64,000 bases of DNA. Source: Lunularia cruciata (Eukaryota; Streptophyta; Marchantiopsida; Lunulariales; Lunulariaceae). Positions 1 to 10,485 of this stretch are shown here, piece after piece (position 1 is the stretch's first letter; each line of letters begins with the position of its first letter). The notes under the pieces are model-generated. The model had not been told where the DNA came from and searched no databases. It was given only the letters and a program-made list of their open reading frames with translations. The position numbers and the translations under genes are program-made. Location: positions 2,547,001 to 2,611,000 of the forward strand of contig OX419758.1 in the NCBI GenBank assembly GCA_948567375.1. The letters are read 5' to 3'.

Positions 1-429
1 CCAAAAATTATAAAAATATTCTAAAAGCATCTAAGAACCTTCTTGGTACGTTCCAAATATCAGGTAATGTGTATGGCAAGTAAGCTATTTCTAGGAGGAA
101 GCTTCTTGGGAAACTTCCCAATTAGTTTAGCTTGTATGCAAAGTACTTGATTTCTAGAAAGGAGCTTCTTGACTAGTTTAACTTGCACACCAAGTAGACA
201 ACTTCTAGAAGGAAGTTTCTTGAGAAGCTTCCAGATTAGCTTAGCTTGCACTCTAAGAAAGCAGCATTTAGGTAGCTTCTTGAAAAGCTTCCCAAGAGCC
301 TTGTATATTATCTATAATACCAAAGCCTAAGCTCATACTAGGCATTCGTAGTTTCCCTTATTCAAGAGTCCCAATGTGATCTTTCATTCCGGTCTTCCAA
401 TCTCTTATTTCTCTCCTTGGTCTTTTACA
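1..429 (+). repeat. 5' LTR of element 1, truncated by the window edge
   Basis: This matches the 3' LTR at 18210-18705; the window starts roughly 65 bp into the LTR. It ends in CTTTTACA, the family A terminus. It holds several GAAGCTTC and TTCTAGAA blocks (for example 202-232), which are heat-shock-element-like, as in the other family A LTRs. Confidence 0.85.
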
Positions 430-430
430 T

Positions 431-442
431 CGATATCAAAAC
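431..442 (+). other. Decayed tRNA-Met primer binding site of element 1
   Basis: Directly after the LTR terminus at 429 the sequence resembles the complement of the initiator tRNA-Met 3' end. The differences in the core 11 bases are all G to A, the pattern expected from deamination of methylated cytosine on the other strand. Confidence 0.6.
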
Positions 443-639
443 AAGAATGGAATTTATGGACCATCAAGTCCATTTCTCCCAAACCACTAGGATTTCTATA
501 TCCATGTACTATCCAAGCATCATTTCATGCAATTCATCATCTCAACTTTGGACAAGATCTTCTAAATGTTATCACCTTGTCCGATAAACAATTGATACTT
601 CCAATTGTATTTATAGAGAGCAGTGGGCGTGTTGCATCT

Positions 640-1530
640 ACATGTTAACTTAGATAATTATAGATAGTTGATAAAGTAGTAATCATGATGGCAAGTTATC
701 ATTGCTTGGTAGTAGCAAATTGAGCACCTTACTCAATTGTTGGAAGAAAGAGACCATCAATGACAAGAGCATGTGGAGATAGCATAATTTCAAGGAGGAG
801 AAGAGCAAATCCAATTTTTTAAGCCCAAGGTATCTAAAGGCAAAGATCTCTTGGATGTAGTGGAGGATTTTGTGTTTGATTTTGAATGTTATTTTGAAGC
901 TACAAATCTTGAAGATGAACGGAGACAAATTCTCTTGGCTTCAAGCCAATTGGATGGAGTGGCAAAACTATGGTAGCAATTTTGAGTGGAGCAAGCTGAA
1001 CAAGAGTTTGTTAAGACAATCTCCACATGAGAATAATTCAAGAGTATAATAATTGAGAGATTCCAAGCCATAAATGTTGCACAAGCTACACAAGATAGAT
1101 TGGTACAATTCAAGAAAATTGGTTTTGTGAGAAGCTACATCACTTAATTCTAGAACACCATAATGAAAATTCTAGATATACTAGAAGGTGAATCAATTTA
1201 TGAGCTTGAAGTCACATACCAAATTGGAAGTGACCATGCAAGAGCCCAAACAGTTGGAGGAAGCCATGCAATTGGTTGAGTGCTTTGATTCCTTGGTTAC
1301 CACAACTTGGTTCTCGACCTTAACTGTCACAAAATATACTACCCATAGGTGGAAGAGCCAGCACCGATGGAGGTTAATATTGTCCAATAGAGATCATTTG
1401 GCACTACAAGTAGGGAGAGATTGCAACAAAATGGTGATTCCTTTTATTATTGCCAAATTAGACATTGTATTGCTTAATATCCACTCAAGAATGGATGACC
1501 TTGACAAATAGTCTAAATAGAGTTCATGAA
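640..1530 (+). pseudogene. gag remnant of element 1
   Basis: Broken plus-strand coding that aligns with the gag of element 2. A gag-core-like stretch (ILLASSQLDGVAKLW) lies near 943-985. The conserved block after it (VQFKKIGFVRSYIT) lies near 1100-1145, and a Gln/Glu-rich segment (EEAMQLVECFDSLVTTTW) near 1256-1310. The CCHC zinc knuckle near 1436-1484 has lost its first and last cysteines. Gag would form the particle shell and bind RNA; this copy cannot, because of many stops and frameshifts. Confidence 0.75.
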
Positions 1531-1599
1531 GCGTAATGATCAAGGAAGAAAAGTATCCCAATAAGAGATATAAAGTCACCTTTCGGGAACTTGATTAGC

Positions 1600-1930
1600 T
1601 CCAATGGGATTGAAGGCTCGACCTATGCAAGTCTACTTCACTTGCAAGGAATGATATTGGATTTTGGTTGATTTTTTAAGTATAGATAATTGCACATACA
1701 TGCAATTACCACAAGAATTAGGTATTTTTATCAAGCCAATATTTGAAAGTAGATTGATGATGGCGGATGGTAGAAAGTGTTTTGCATTCCATACCTCACA
1801 TCTTGTTACATTGAAGATTGGGAAGGAGTATTTGGAGTGTATGAGGTTTGTAGTAACACCTCGATACTATGATGTCATTATAGGTGTGCCTTGGCTTGAG
1901 TGTCATAAGGTGCAATTTGATTGGACATGA
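1600..1930 (+). pseudogene. Aspartic protease remnant of element 1
   Basis: It is co-linear with the element 2 protease (5723-6076) and shares ADGR, CMRFVV and the flap-side block VIIGVPWLE. The catalytic D-S/T-G triad is lost: the corresponding residues read DFL. In the family the protease cleaves the gag-pol polyprotein. The segment 1664-1930 is open but has no proper start, being part of a polyprotein. Confidence 0.8.
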
Positions 1931-2039
1931 TGACAAATTCAAGTACAACACCAAGGTTAGAATTACTAATTAGGTTGTTTGGAACCTCTAGATAAAACAC
2001 CTAAGAATAGTCAATCCCAAGATGAAAATTTTGTCAGTA

Positions 2040-2608
2040 AAGGAGCCATAGAGTAAGCTTTGGAGGAAGATGTTCATATTTTTGTAGTGTTGATCAAGTT
2101 GATTGTGCATGGAGAGCTTGATGAGGGTCAAAAGCTTCATCAATCAATGGTAGATCAAATAGTTCAAGAGTTTGCATATGTGTTTCTAGATGATTTATCA
2201 AAGAAGTTACACTCTAATTGTGGTATGCTCTTTAAGATCAAGTTATTTTCAAGTACTTTATTGAGTAGACCAATCTATCAACTCTCACCAAAGGAGTTAG
2301 AAGAGCTTCAAAAAATATTAACAAATTTTTTGAAAATAGATTTCATACAACATTGTACATCTCCTTGGGAAGCACCAGTACTATTTGTCCCAAAGAAGGA
2401 TAGAGTACTTCATTTCTATATTGAATACCATGGCCTCAATAAACACATTGTGAAGAAAACATATCCTTTGTCTCAAATTGATGACTTGTTAGATCAATTT
2501 AGTCAAGCACAATACTTTTCCAAGTTAGATCTTTAAAGTGGCTATTGGCAAATTCACATTGATAGAGAAGATGTCAAAAAGATTACCTTGCACACAAAGT
2601 ATGGGCAT
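2040..2608 (+). pseudogene. Reverse transcriptase of element 1, N-terminal part
   Basis: It contains LSPKELEELQKILTNFL, then SPWEAPVLFVPKKD and YFSKLDL, the classic gypsy RT fingers and palm blocks. A stop follows the LDL (near 2534) and frame continues to KYGH at 2608, where element 2 is inserted. The RT resumes at 14281 with FEY. The linker near 1990-2060 has a single copy of a 20-residue unit that is present three times in element 2. Confidence 0.9.
2604..2608 (+). other. Target-site duplication of element 2 (left copy)
   Basis: GGCAT before the LTR at 2609 pairs with TGCAT at 14276-14280 after the other LTR, 4 of 5 identical. Joining at this point restores the RT reading frame of element 1 between the conserved KYGH and FEY blocks, so the first base of the right copy is the mutated one. 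Confidence 0.75.
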
Positions 2609-2982
2609 TGTAAAAGACCAAATCTGAAGAGAGAAATAAGAGAATAGAAACTCACATTAGGACACTTGAATGAGGGAAAACTCCAAATGCCGAGCATGAG
2701 CTTCGGCTTTGGTATTTATAGGTAGCATACAAGGTCCTTGAGAAGCTTCTCAAGAAGTTTCCTTGAGCTGCTTTCTTAGGGGCAAGCCAAGTTAACTAGG
2801 AAGCCGCTTACTTGGCATGCAAGCTAAGCTAGTTAGAAGCTACCTGCTTCGGGCGCAAGTTAACTAGTTGGGAAGCTTCCTAAGAAGCTTCCTAGATGCT
2901 TTTGGAATATTCTAGGCTAATTTGGTTTATTCCCTACTTCGTTAGCCTTACTAGCTACATTGCTAAACTCCATATTGTTACA
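2609..2982 (-). repeat. 3' LTR of element 2
   Basis: 374 bp, TGTAAAAG to TTACA on the plus strand. Read on the minus strand it has GAAGCTTC-type modules near 2740-2757 and 2870-2895, then a TATA box (TATAAATA, plus-strand 2713-2720). It is about 30 bp shorter than its partner LTR because one block of the modules is missing. Confidence 0.9.
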
Positions 2983-3036
2983 TATTCCCCCATTACTAGT
3001 TGGTGATGTCCTCGTTGCCATTGAAGCTTCAAACTC

Positions 3037-3915
3037 CTAGATGACCGTCTGTGCATTTTGGAGGTGAGAAAGAGGTTCCCATGTGGCATCATGAAGTGGA
3101 TACCCTTTCCAAAGGACCTTGTACTCCATATGTTGGCGGCGTCCTTGTTGGATGTGGCGATGTGCAAGGATACTATCAACTTTGTACTCCTCATGATCAT
3201 TGATAGGGATTGGGAGAGGAGGAAGTTGGAGAGGGATTATGAACAAAGGGTTCAACTTGGAAACATGAAAGATAGGATAGATGCGTCCATCAGTTTGAGG
3301 ATGATAGGTTGTGGACAAAGCAAGCTTGGTGCCAAGTAGTTGGAAGAGTGCTTGCCAAAACTTTCCGGTGAAGTGAGGATCACGGTCGGATATGAGTACA
3401 CGTGGCATCCCATGATGTTTGAAGACATTATTGAAGTAGAGTTGTGCCAAGGTTGGAGCATCCACAATATCAACCATTGGTGCCAAATGGATTTGCTTAC
3501 TAAGCTTATCCACAAACACCACAATTGTTGTGTGACGTTGTTGTGTCTTGGGTAAGGAGGTGATGAGATCTAAGCTCATATGTTCCCAACCAGTAGTTGG
3601 AATGGGAAGTGGCTGAAAGAGTCCACTCGGCTTTTGGTTACTAGCTTTGCTACATTGAAAACTCTCACACAATCGGACAAAGTCCCAAACATCTGGTGTC
3701 ATGTTGGGCCACCACCATTGGCGTTGGAGGGTGCCCAAGGTCTTGTCCACTCCCATGTGACCAGCTATTGGTAAATCAGGGGCTTCTTGAAGGCGCACAA
3801 GTCGAAGATCACCTTTGGCTGGAACATAGATCTGGTACGTATGGAATAGAAGGCCTTCCTTGAAGGAGAAGGTGTTGTACTCCTTTTTGTATGCTGTCAG
3901 ACAACCATGTACCAT
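3037..3915 (-). pseudogene. Integrase core fused by deletion to a chromodomain (element 2)
   Basis: About 292 codons open. In order: the integrase N-terminal block (HMGVDKTLGTL, then a zinc-binding-like CESFQCSKA), the first catalytic Asp in SLDLITSLP, the second in ISDRDPHF, and TTYHPQTDGR. The sequence then jumps straight to IYPIFHVSKL and a chromodomain (YKVDSILAHRHI, EYKVLWKGYPLHDATWEP, LQNAQTVI). Normally about 100-150 residues, including the third catalytic residue (Glu), lie between these. The deletion is in frame, so the copy encodes a DNA-targeting chromodomain attached to an integrase that cannot be catalytic. In chromoviruses the chromodomain directs integration to particular chromatin. 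Confidence 0.88.
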
Positions 3916-4741
3916 TTAGAAGAAGGGATCTTGTTGTAGAGCTATTCAAAACTCGTTATGGACCTTGGGGTCAATTGACACCATCGTAATTGCCACCGTG
4001 ATGAGAGGAAGAGCCTTAAAATCAGGTCGTCATGATAGAGCATCAAGGATGACATGGAACCGACCTGGTTTCTACTCAATTTTGATGTCAAAAAATTGGA
4101 ATTGCTCTTCCCATCAATGATGTCGACTCTTCATGTGCTCCAAGTGTAGGGTCTGCAACAATGGCTTATGATCATTTTGCATGATCACTTGTTTCCCCAA
4201 GAGATAATGCCTCCATACCTTGGTGGCATATACCTTTGCAAGTTGTTCCTTGTCTTGAGCAAAGTAATTTCTTTCAGATGTATTTAGTCGGTGAGACACA
4301 AAGGCAATGGGATGTAGTCCATCTGGGAATTCTTGTGGCAACACATCTCCAATTGCAAAGTTAGAAGCATCAAAATCAACCACACAAGGTAGTTGAGGAT
4401 CATATGGTCGAAGAATGGGTCTTGAAGACACCATATGCTTTAACTTCTAAGATGCTTCTTCATGCTTGGTGGTCCACTAGAAGCTCAAGTTTTTTCCTAA
4501 GAGGTCAGTCAATGGTGCAGCCACATGAGCATAATAGTGGATGATTGTCGGTAAAACTGGCCAATCCATTGAATGCCCATACTTCTGTAGCATCCCTTGG
4601 AGTAGGCCAATCAGTAATAGTCTCGATCTTCTCTTCTTCCATCTTGATCCCCTCTAATGAGATCTTATGACCCAAGAAGGTAACCTCCTTCTGCCAAAAG
4701 GCACACTTTGACTTCTTGTAATAAAATTTCCATTGTCATAG
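3916..4741 (-). pseudogene. RNase H and connection domain of element 2
   Basis: The open core at 4114-4434 shows CVVDFDASNFAIG (first Asp), AQDKEQLA (Glu) and QNDHKPLLQT (Asp), the RNase H acidic residues of gypsy elements. The upstream part near 4440-4740 carries the RT connection (GLA/FYRQ-like block and LGHKIS-like block) with frame breaks. It degrades the RNA strand of the replication hybrid in the family; here it is out of frame with RT and integrase. Confidence 0.82.
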
Positions 4742-5473
4742 TCATCTTAGGACTTCTCGTATATGATTCACGTGTTCTTCCTCTGTCTTGCTATAGATTG
4801 AGATATCATTCAAGAACACCACCACGGACTGATCCAATAGTCCATCCAACACCCAATGCATTTGATCCATGAAGACTATTGGAGCATTAGTGAGTCCGAA
4901 AAGTAGAACTCTCCACTCAAAATGCCCATACCTTGTGCAAAAGGCAGTCTTTTGCACATCCTCTCTATCAATAAGAATTTGCCAATAGCCGCTACAAAGA
5001 TCCAACTTGGAAAAGTAGCGTGCTTCACTTAGTTGATCAAGCAAGTCATTGATCCAAGGCAAGGGATATGCATTCTTCATGGTTTGCTTATTGAGCCCAC
5101 GATCATCAATACAAAAACAAAGTCCTCCATCCTTCTTTGGAACAAATAGTACCGATGCTCCCCAAGGAGAAGTACTATGTCGTATGAAGTCCTTCTCCAA
5201 AAACTTTGTAAGTGTTGTTTGCAACTCCTCCAATTCCTTTGGTGAGAGCCGATAGATTGGTCTACTCACTAGAGTACTCCTTGGCAATAACTCGATCTTG
5301 AAGGGCATACCTTGATCAAAGGGTAATCCCTTTGGCAAATCATCCGGAAACACATCCGCAAACTCCTTAACTATCCAATCAACCATTGCTTGATGAGACT
5401 CTTGGTCCTCCATAGATTGTTCTTGTGCAATTGGCTTGATCCACACCGCGAATATAGACTTATCTTCCTCCAA
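4742..5473 (-). pseudogene. Reverse transcriptase of element 2, nearly intact
   Basis: About 243 codons without a stop. Blocks in order: LSPKELEELQTTLTKFLEKD, SPWGASVLFVPKKDGGL, DDRGLNKQTMKNAYPLPWI, RYFSKLDLCSGYWQI, TRYGHFEWRVLLFGLTNAP and the polymerase box VVVFLNDISIYS. The box should be FLDD; the first of the two catalytic aspartates is Asn, so the enzyme is inactive despite the open frame. It is the best preserved family A polymerase in the window. Confidence 0.92.
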
Positions 5474-5722
5474 AGCTTGCTCTATGGCTACTTTACTAAC
5501 AAACTTCCTTTCAAGGGACTCATCTCTCTTCTAAGCTTGCTCCTTGGTTGCCTTCTTGGCAAACTTCCCATCTTGGGACTCATCTCCCTTCCATGTTTGC
5601 TCTATGGCTACTTTCTTGACAAACTTCCCATCTTAGGACTGACTATTCTTAGATGTCTTACTCAGAGGTGCCAGACAACCTAATCGGAAATTCCTACCTT
5701 GGTGTTGTACTTGAATTTGGCG
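5474..5722 (-). repeat. Protease-RT linker with three tandem 60-bp (20-residue) repeats
   Basis: Near 5470-5645 the minus strand encodes three consecutive units of the pattern S-x-D/E-x-K-F-x-K-K/S-V/A-A-I/T-E-Q followed by a charged tail (D-E-S). The DNA units are about 60 bp. Element 1 has only one such unit (about 1990-2060). One frame break is present in the array. Confidence 0.75.
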
Positions 5723-6076
5723 TCAGGTCCAATCAAATTGAATCTTATGATGTTCAAGCCACGGTAGACCTAGAATGATATCATAGTGTAGAGGTGCCAC
5801 TACAAACCTCATACACTCCAAATACTCCTTCTCGATCTTGAAGGTAACATGATGCGAGGTGTGAAATGCAGAACTCCTTCTACCATCCGCCATTATCAAA
5901 CTACTTCCAATCACTGGCTTGATAAGAATACCCAATTCCTTTGCTACTTGCATAGACATGCAATTCTTTGAACTTCCAAAATCACCCAAAATCCTACAAC
6001 CTCGATTAGATATTGTACCTTGCAAGTGAAGCAACCTTGCATAGGTTGAGCCTTCAATCTCATTGGAACTAATCAA
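5723..6076 (-). pseudogene. Aspartic protease of element 2
   Basis: 117 codons open. It shows RLLHLQGTISN, then the active-site region reading DFG instead of DSG, SSKNCMSMQVAKELGI, MADGR, CMRFVVAPLHYDIILGLPWLE. The family enzyme matures gag-pol. The Ser to Phe change next to the catalytic Asp makes activity unlikely. It lies downstream of the gag zinc knuckle in the usual order. Confidence 0.88.
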
Positions 6077-6209
6077 ACTCCTAGTAGGCGGCTCAAAATC
6101 TCCTACTTGGATTCCTCATTTCCCTGATCATGCCGCTCCACAACCTCCACCTGGGCAACTTGTCGAGGTCATCCATTCTTGAGTGGACATTCAGCAATGC
6201 GATGCCTCA
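6077..6209 (-). pseudogene. gag C-terminus of element 2 (second half of the zinc knuckle)
   Basis: This carries the His and last Cys of a CX2CX4HX4C zinc knuckle, followed by the short gag-protease junction. The first two cysteines lie on the other side of element 3, just after 12822. The knuckle is complete only across the insertion, which shows that element 3 landed inside it. Confidence 0.85.
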
Positions 6210-6214
6210 ATTGG
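6210..6214. other. Target-site duplication of element 3 (left copy)
   Basis: ATTGG at 6210-6214 is repeated exactly at 12817-12821, immediately outside the two LTR termini. A 5-bp duplication is standard for Ty3/gypsy integrase. Confidence 0.93.
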
Positions 6215-6948
6215 TGTAATACTCCGAGGACAAGAGAAGAGAGAAAACACAGATTACACACTCAAACATTCAATGCCCCAAAGGAGCACCTTCTCTTTAT
6301 TATATAGACAAAGAGGATCTCCTCCAAGGAAGCTCCACCATAGGATTAGGGACATAGATAGGTGACATGTCAGCAAGCTCCACCCTTGGATTACTTACTT
6401 GGATGGGTGATATGTCTGGTCTAGGTCCTATCTGGTTGGTCAAACAAGCTTTGATCGGAGGGAATCTTTTAGAGAATCTTCCTGTATGAATCTCAAAATC
6501 ACGAAAGGTACCATTGGAAAGCTCTCGACGAGACAAAGCAGAGGGAAGGGAAGGCCAACATTTTTTCCATTAGGGGGGGATGGGCACATTTTTTAGGCCT
6601 AATTCATCCGTTTAGGCCTCCAAAATTGCCTTCAAAGATTTCAGGCATATTTCGGTTCCTACTCTAATAGTAGAAGTCCCCTTTTGGTGATACCTCTTTC
6701 TGATCTCTTTAGTCCATCATGTGTAACATCCTTCCAAATGTTACAAAACTAATTCTCACCTTTAAATCATATGTCTAGCTATTGATTCTAAGGTTCTCAA
6801 GTCTATTTTGGTTTCTGCACTATTAGTAGAAGTACTCTTTTGGTGATACTTCTATCTTATCTATTTTGACCATCATGTATAACATCATTCTAGATGTTAC
6901 CAAACCAAATTTCACATCTAGATCATATAGCTAGCTCTTGGTATTACA
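6215..6948 (-). repeat. 3' LTR of element 3
   Basis: Starts TGTAATACTCC and ends GGTATTACA on the plus strand, so it has the TG...CA ends with an 8-base inverted repeat (TGTAATAC/GTATTACA). On the minus strand there is a TATA box with an overlapping AATAAA (around 6296-6312), a likely promoter and polyadenylation region. Confidence 0.93.
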
Positions 6949-6950
6949 GA

Positions 6951-6963
6951 CCTCCCTCCTTTT
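6951..6963 (-). other. Polypurine tract of element 3
   Basis: On the minus strand AAAAGGAGGGAGG lies 2 nt before the 3' LTR. It primes plus-strand DNA synthesis in the family. Confidence 0.85.
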
Positions 6964-6964
6964 A

Positions 6965-7205
6965 AGATGCAACGTCCTTGTTGTGCAATTGTTTCTCAAA
7001 TGCTTGCACCAACACCGGTGCATGTGAAAAATTGGCAGCGGGCTCCTAGGTTGCTTCATAGAGGGGGTAACCTTTCCATTGTACTAGATAGTCCACCCAC
7101 GGATAACGAGTGCCACACATGCTTTTTTGGAGAATCCGCTCCACTTCATATTCCTCTATGCCATCAATGAGTGTCGGACAAGGTCAAATGTCTAGTGTGG
7201 AATGA
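6965..7205 (-). pseudogene. Chromodomain of element 3
   Basis: Minus-strand translation gives EEYEVERIL, YLVQWKGYPLYEAT, stop, EPAANFSHAPVLVQAF. This is the canonical chromodomain (three strands then a C-terminal helix) at the end of the integrase. A single TGG to TAG change removes the conserved Trp of the ATWEP motif; otherwise the domain is intact to its own stop just before the polypurine tract. Confidence 0.9.
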
Positions 7206-8260
7206 TCCTGGCCTGATCAGGGAGCATATCTGCATAATAGGGAGACGTGGAACACTGGATGGATCTTCATGTGTCGCGGTAGCTCAAGGTGATAGGCCAC
7301 AGCGCCGATGCAACGAAGAATCAAGAAAGGCCCAATAAAACAAGGTCTGAGCTTACAAGGTCCAACTAATGTGAGATTGGTTGTCAATAGCCACACTTGA
7401 TCCCCAACATTGAACTCCATGTGCCTACGGTGTGCATCAGCATACTACTTTTGTCGATTTTGACAATCTGTAATCTGTGTTTGGCGCTCTCCACACCTTG
7501 TTGGATTCTAGAAACAAATGTGTTGACTGCATCGACCTTGGTAGTCATTGGACGGATCTTCATCAAGCTAGAAGGTGTGAAGGGATGCTCACCATACATG
7601 AGGAAGAACGGAGTGACCTGGGTGGATGCATTCATTGAATTGTTGTAAGCAAATTCTACCAACGGGAGTAGGGCGTCCCACCACTCTTGCTCTTCTAAGA
7701 TAAAGCTGCGTAACATGTCTTCAATCGTGCGATTAGCCCGCTCTGTTTGGCCATTTGTTTGTGGGTGGTAAATTGTGGACATGGCCAACTTGGTTTTGAA
7801 AAAACCAAAGAGTGTTTGCTAAAACAAACTGGTGAATTGGGTGCATCTATCGGTGATGAGTACTCTAGACAAGCCATGGTGAGCAAAGACGGCATCTAAG
7901 TATAATTGAGCCAGTTGTGGAGCGATCATCTCCTTGGTGGTAGGGCGTACATGAATCATTTTGCTGAGCCGGTCCACAAAGACCACAATGTAGTCAAACC
8001 TTGAGGTGGTCTTGGGTAATTCACAGACCAGATCCATACTCACTTGTTCCCAACGTTGGGTAGGAGTGGAGAGAGGTTGAAGGAGCCCTGCAGGAGCTTG
8101 ATTAGAAGCTTTGTTTCTATTGACAAAGTAGGCAGCTACACATGTAGTCCATCACGTCGTTACTCATCTTGGGCCAATAGTAATGGTGCTTGATTGCATC
8201 TAAGGTCTTCTCCACTCCAACATGAGCTACAGTGGCCAAATCATGACATTCCGCTAGAAT
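7206..8260 (-). pseudogene. Integrase of element 3
   Basis: The core at 7819-8043 has MDLVCELP (first Asp) and LITDRCTQF (second Asp). After a frameshift, 7384-7788 has STIYHPQTNGQTERANRT with the catalytic Glu, then VEFAYNNSMNAST. The C-terminal GPY/F-type module follows at 7217-7420 ([27 protein letters not shown]). The zinc-binding N-terminus near 8060-8260 is degraded. At least two frameshifts inactivate it. Confidence 0.9.
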
Positions 8261-8481
8261 GGTGGTGCGTAATTTTGTGACATTTTGGATCCATAATCTA
8301 CCATCCCAAAAGGTGAGTCCTTGGGTGCTGGTGACACCTTTGGATGATTGCGCTTTTACAATTTGTGGATCAGTTTTTGTAGCAGCCAGAATCTCTGGCC
8401 AAAATTTTAGGGTTAATCTTAACCTCTATCACCAAGTTGTTTGCCATTGGCATGTGGGTGAATGCATCGGCAAGTTGCTTC
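8261..8481 (-). other. RNase H to integrase junction of element 3
   Basis: Degraded polyprotein between the RNase H and the integrase; no motif is intact. Confidence 0.5.
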
Positions 8482-9150
8482 TTACCTTCCACATAGGTGA
8501 TTGTCATGTTGAAGCATTGTCGCCACTCTGCCCACCAAATTTGGCAGCGAGATAGATCTTTCTACGTCTCGAGGTAGACTAGAGGTTTTGTGATCTATCT
8601 CTACTACAAATGCTTTCTCGCCCAGATAGTGCTTCCAATGCTTGGTTGCTAGAACGATGGCCAGCTCTTCTCGTTCTGTGGTGTGGTAGTTGCGCTCTAC
8701 CGGTAACAACTTTCGAGAGAAATATGCAGTTGGATGCCATCCGTCATGCCACTCTTGTTGTAGGACTACTCCTATTGCTACGCCAAATGCATCTATAGCC
8801 AACTTGATTGGACGTTTTGGGTCATACCACTTCAAGATTGGTGCATGTAGCAAGGCGGCCTTCAATTCTTGAAAGGCCAACTCGTGTGTAGTTCCCCATG
8901 TCCACTTCTTCCCATTGCCAAGTAGTGCAGTTAAAGGTTGTGCAACCTTGGATAAGTCCTTGACAAATCTATGATAGAATCCCGTCAACCCCAAGAAGCT
9001 CTTAAGTTGAGTTTGATCTTCTAGGGCACTCCATTTTTGAATGACCTCTATTTTATCTATCAATACTTGAATGCCCTCTACACTTACTCTATGCCCCAAG
9101 TAATCTACTTCAAACTTGCCAAACTCACACTTTGAGATTTTGGCATACAA
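8482..9150 (-). pseudogene. RT connection and RNase H of element 3
   Basis: 222 codons open. It begins with KISKCEFGKFEVDYLGHRVS and FLGLTGFYHRFVKDLSKVA, the end of the RT and connection. RNase H follows: AIDAFGVAIGVVLQQ (Asp kept, the usual Ser is Phe), ERNYHTTEREELAIV (Glu) and EIDHKTSS (Asp). It runs out of frame near 8500. Confidence 0.92.
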
Positions 9151-9740
9151 TTGATTTTGTCTTAGAATCTGGAGGACCTCTCGTAGATGTTGTTTGTGTT
9201 ATGTTATTATGCTACTATATACTAAGATATCATCCAAGAAGACAAGAACAGGCTTATCCAAGTATGGACAAAATATGTCATTCATTAGACTTATGAAAGT
9301 GGTAGGTGCATTGGTGAGGCCAAAAGGTATCACAAGATACTCAAAGTGGCCATACTTGGTCCAAAAGGCAGTTTTGTACACATCCTCCTCTGCAATTCGG
9401 ATTTGATTGTAACCACTCCGCAAGTCCAATTTGGTGAAGTATATCACTCCATGGAGTTGATCAAACAGGTCATCCATGCAAGGTAAGGGGTATTTGTTTT
9501 TCACTGTTTGTTGATTGAGACCCCCATAGTCAATGCACATGCACATTGTACCATCCTTCTTCTTCACAAACAAGACACCCCCATATGATGATATGCTAGG
9601 TTGAATGAACCTTGTCTGCAGCATCTCCTCAATTTGAGTCTTACACTCCTCCAATTCATTAGGTGATAGGCAATATGGGGCCTTACAAGGAAGTATCTTC
9701 CTCGGGAGTGTCTCAATTTTGTGATCTACTCACCTTTTGG
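9151..9740 (-). pseudogene. Reverse transcriptase of element 3
   Basis: The open segment 9199-9654 shows [79 protein letters not shown] and the catalytic box [12 protein letters not shown], which is intact. The frame is broken between RT and RNase H near 9190. The polymerase residues themselves are all present. Confidence 0.93.
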
Positions 9741-9999
9741 TGGTAATCTTGAGGGTAGATCATATGGAAAGACATCTTGAAACTCATCCACCACATCCTT
9801 CAATTTCTTAGGAATTTGTCCATTGAGTTGTGCACTCTAGACTTCTCTTATTAGACCCATAAAACATCTATTGGTCTTACAGATAGTTGCCGTCCCTATG
9901 ACATATAGAGGTAGTTTTTTGCCTATGTGATTTTTCTTTAACCCCAATGATTGACCATTGGTGGGTTCTCACTACTTTCTTCCTCCAATCCACCATAGG

Positions 10000-10320
10000 G
10001 TTGTACTGCTCCATCCATGGCAAGCCTAAAATTGCATCATAACGAGCTAACTATATCACTCGCCACTCAATTGCTTCCTGATATTCTCCTATAGAGAGGG
10101 TTACCCATCTAGGTAATGATTCAATCCTCTCTTTTTGCCCATTAGGTAACTCTACTTCTTCACTCCCATCTTTCTCAAGATCCATTCTTAATCTTATTGC
10201 AATATAGCGAGACAAGAAATTCTCTATTGCTCCCGGATCTATTAATACTCTCACTTGATTACCTTCTAGGATTCCATTCATGAAAATCAATTGTGAGGTT
10301 GCCTTTTGGGATCTTTGCAC
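10000..10320 (-). pseudogene. Protease of element 3
   Basis: Contains LIFMNGILEGNQVRVLIDPG, then AIENFLS and ELPNGQKER. The catalytic triad reads DPG (usual DSG) and the following Thr is Ile. The frame continues with breaks to about 9990 (a YDAILGLPW-like block, plus-strand 10015-10045). 9741-9999 is the degraded linker to the RT. Confidence 0.85.
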
Positions 10321-10485
10321 ATTATTCTTCTTCCTTCCCTCGCTTCTCTGCTTCCTTATTGAGCCAATAAGGCCACGAGGTACATTTACTAGTGATCTTC
10401 ATTTTCCAAAGTAATTTCCACCTCCTCCTCTTCAATGTGCCTCTCTATGTTGTTCAAAGATTGCTTGTATAAAGGCCGAGGGCCT

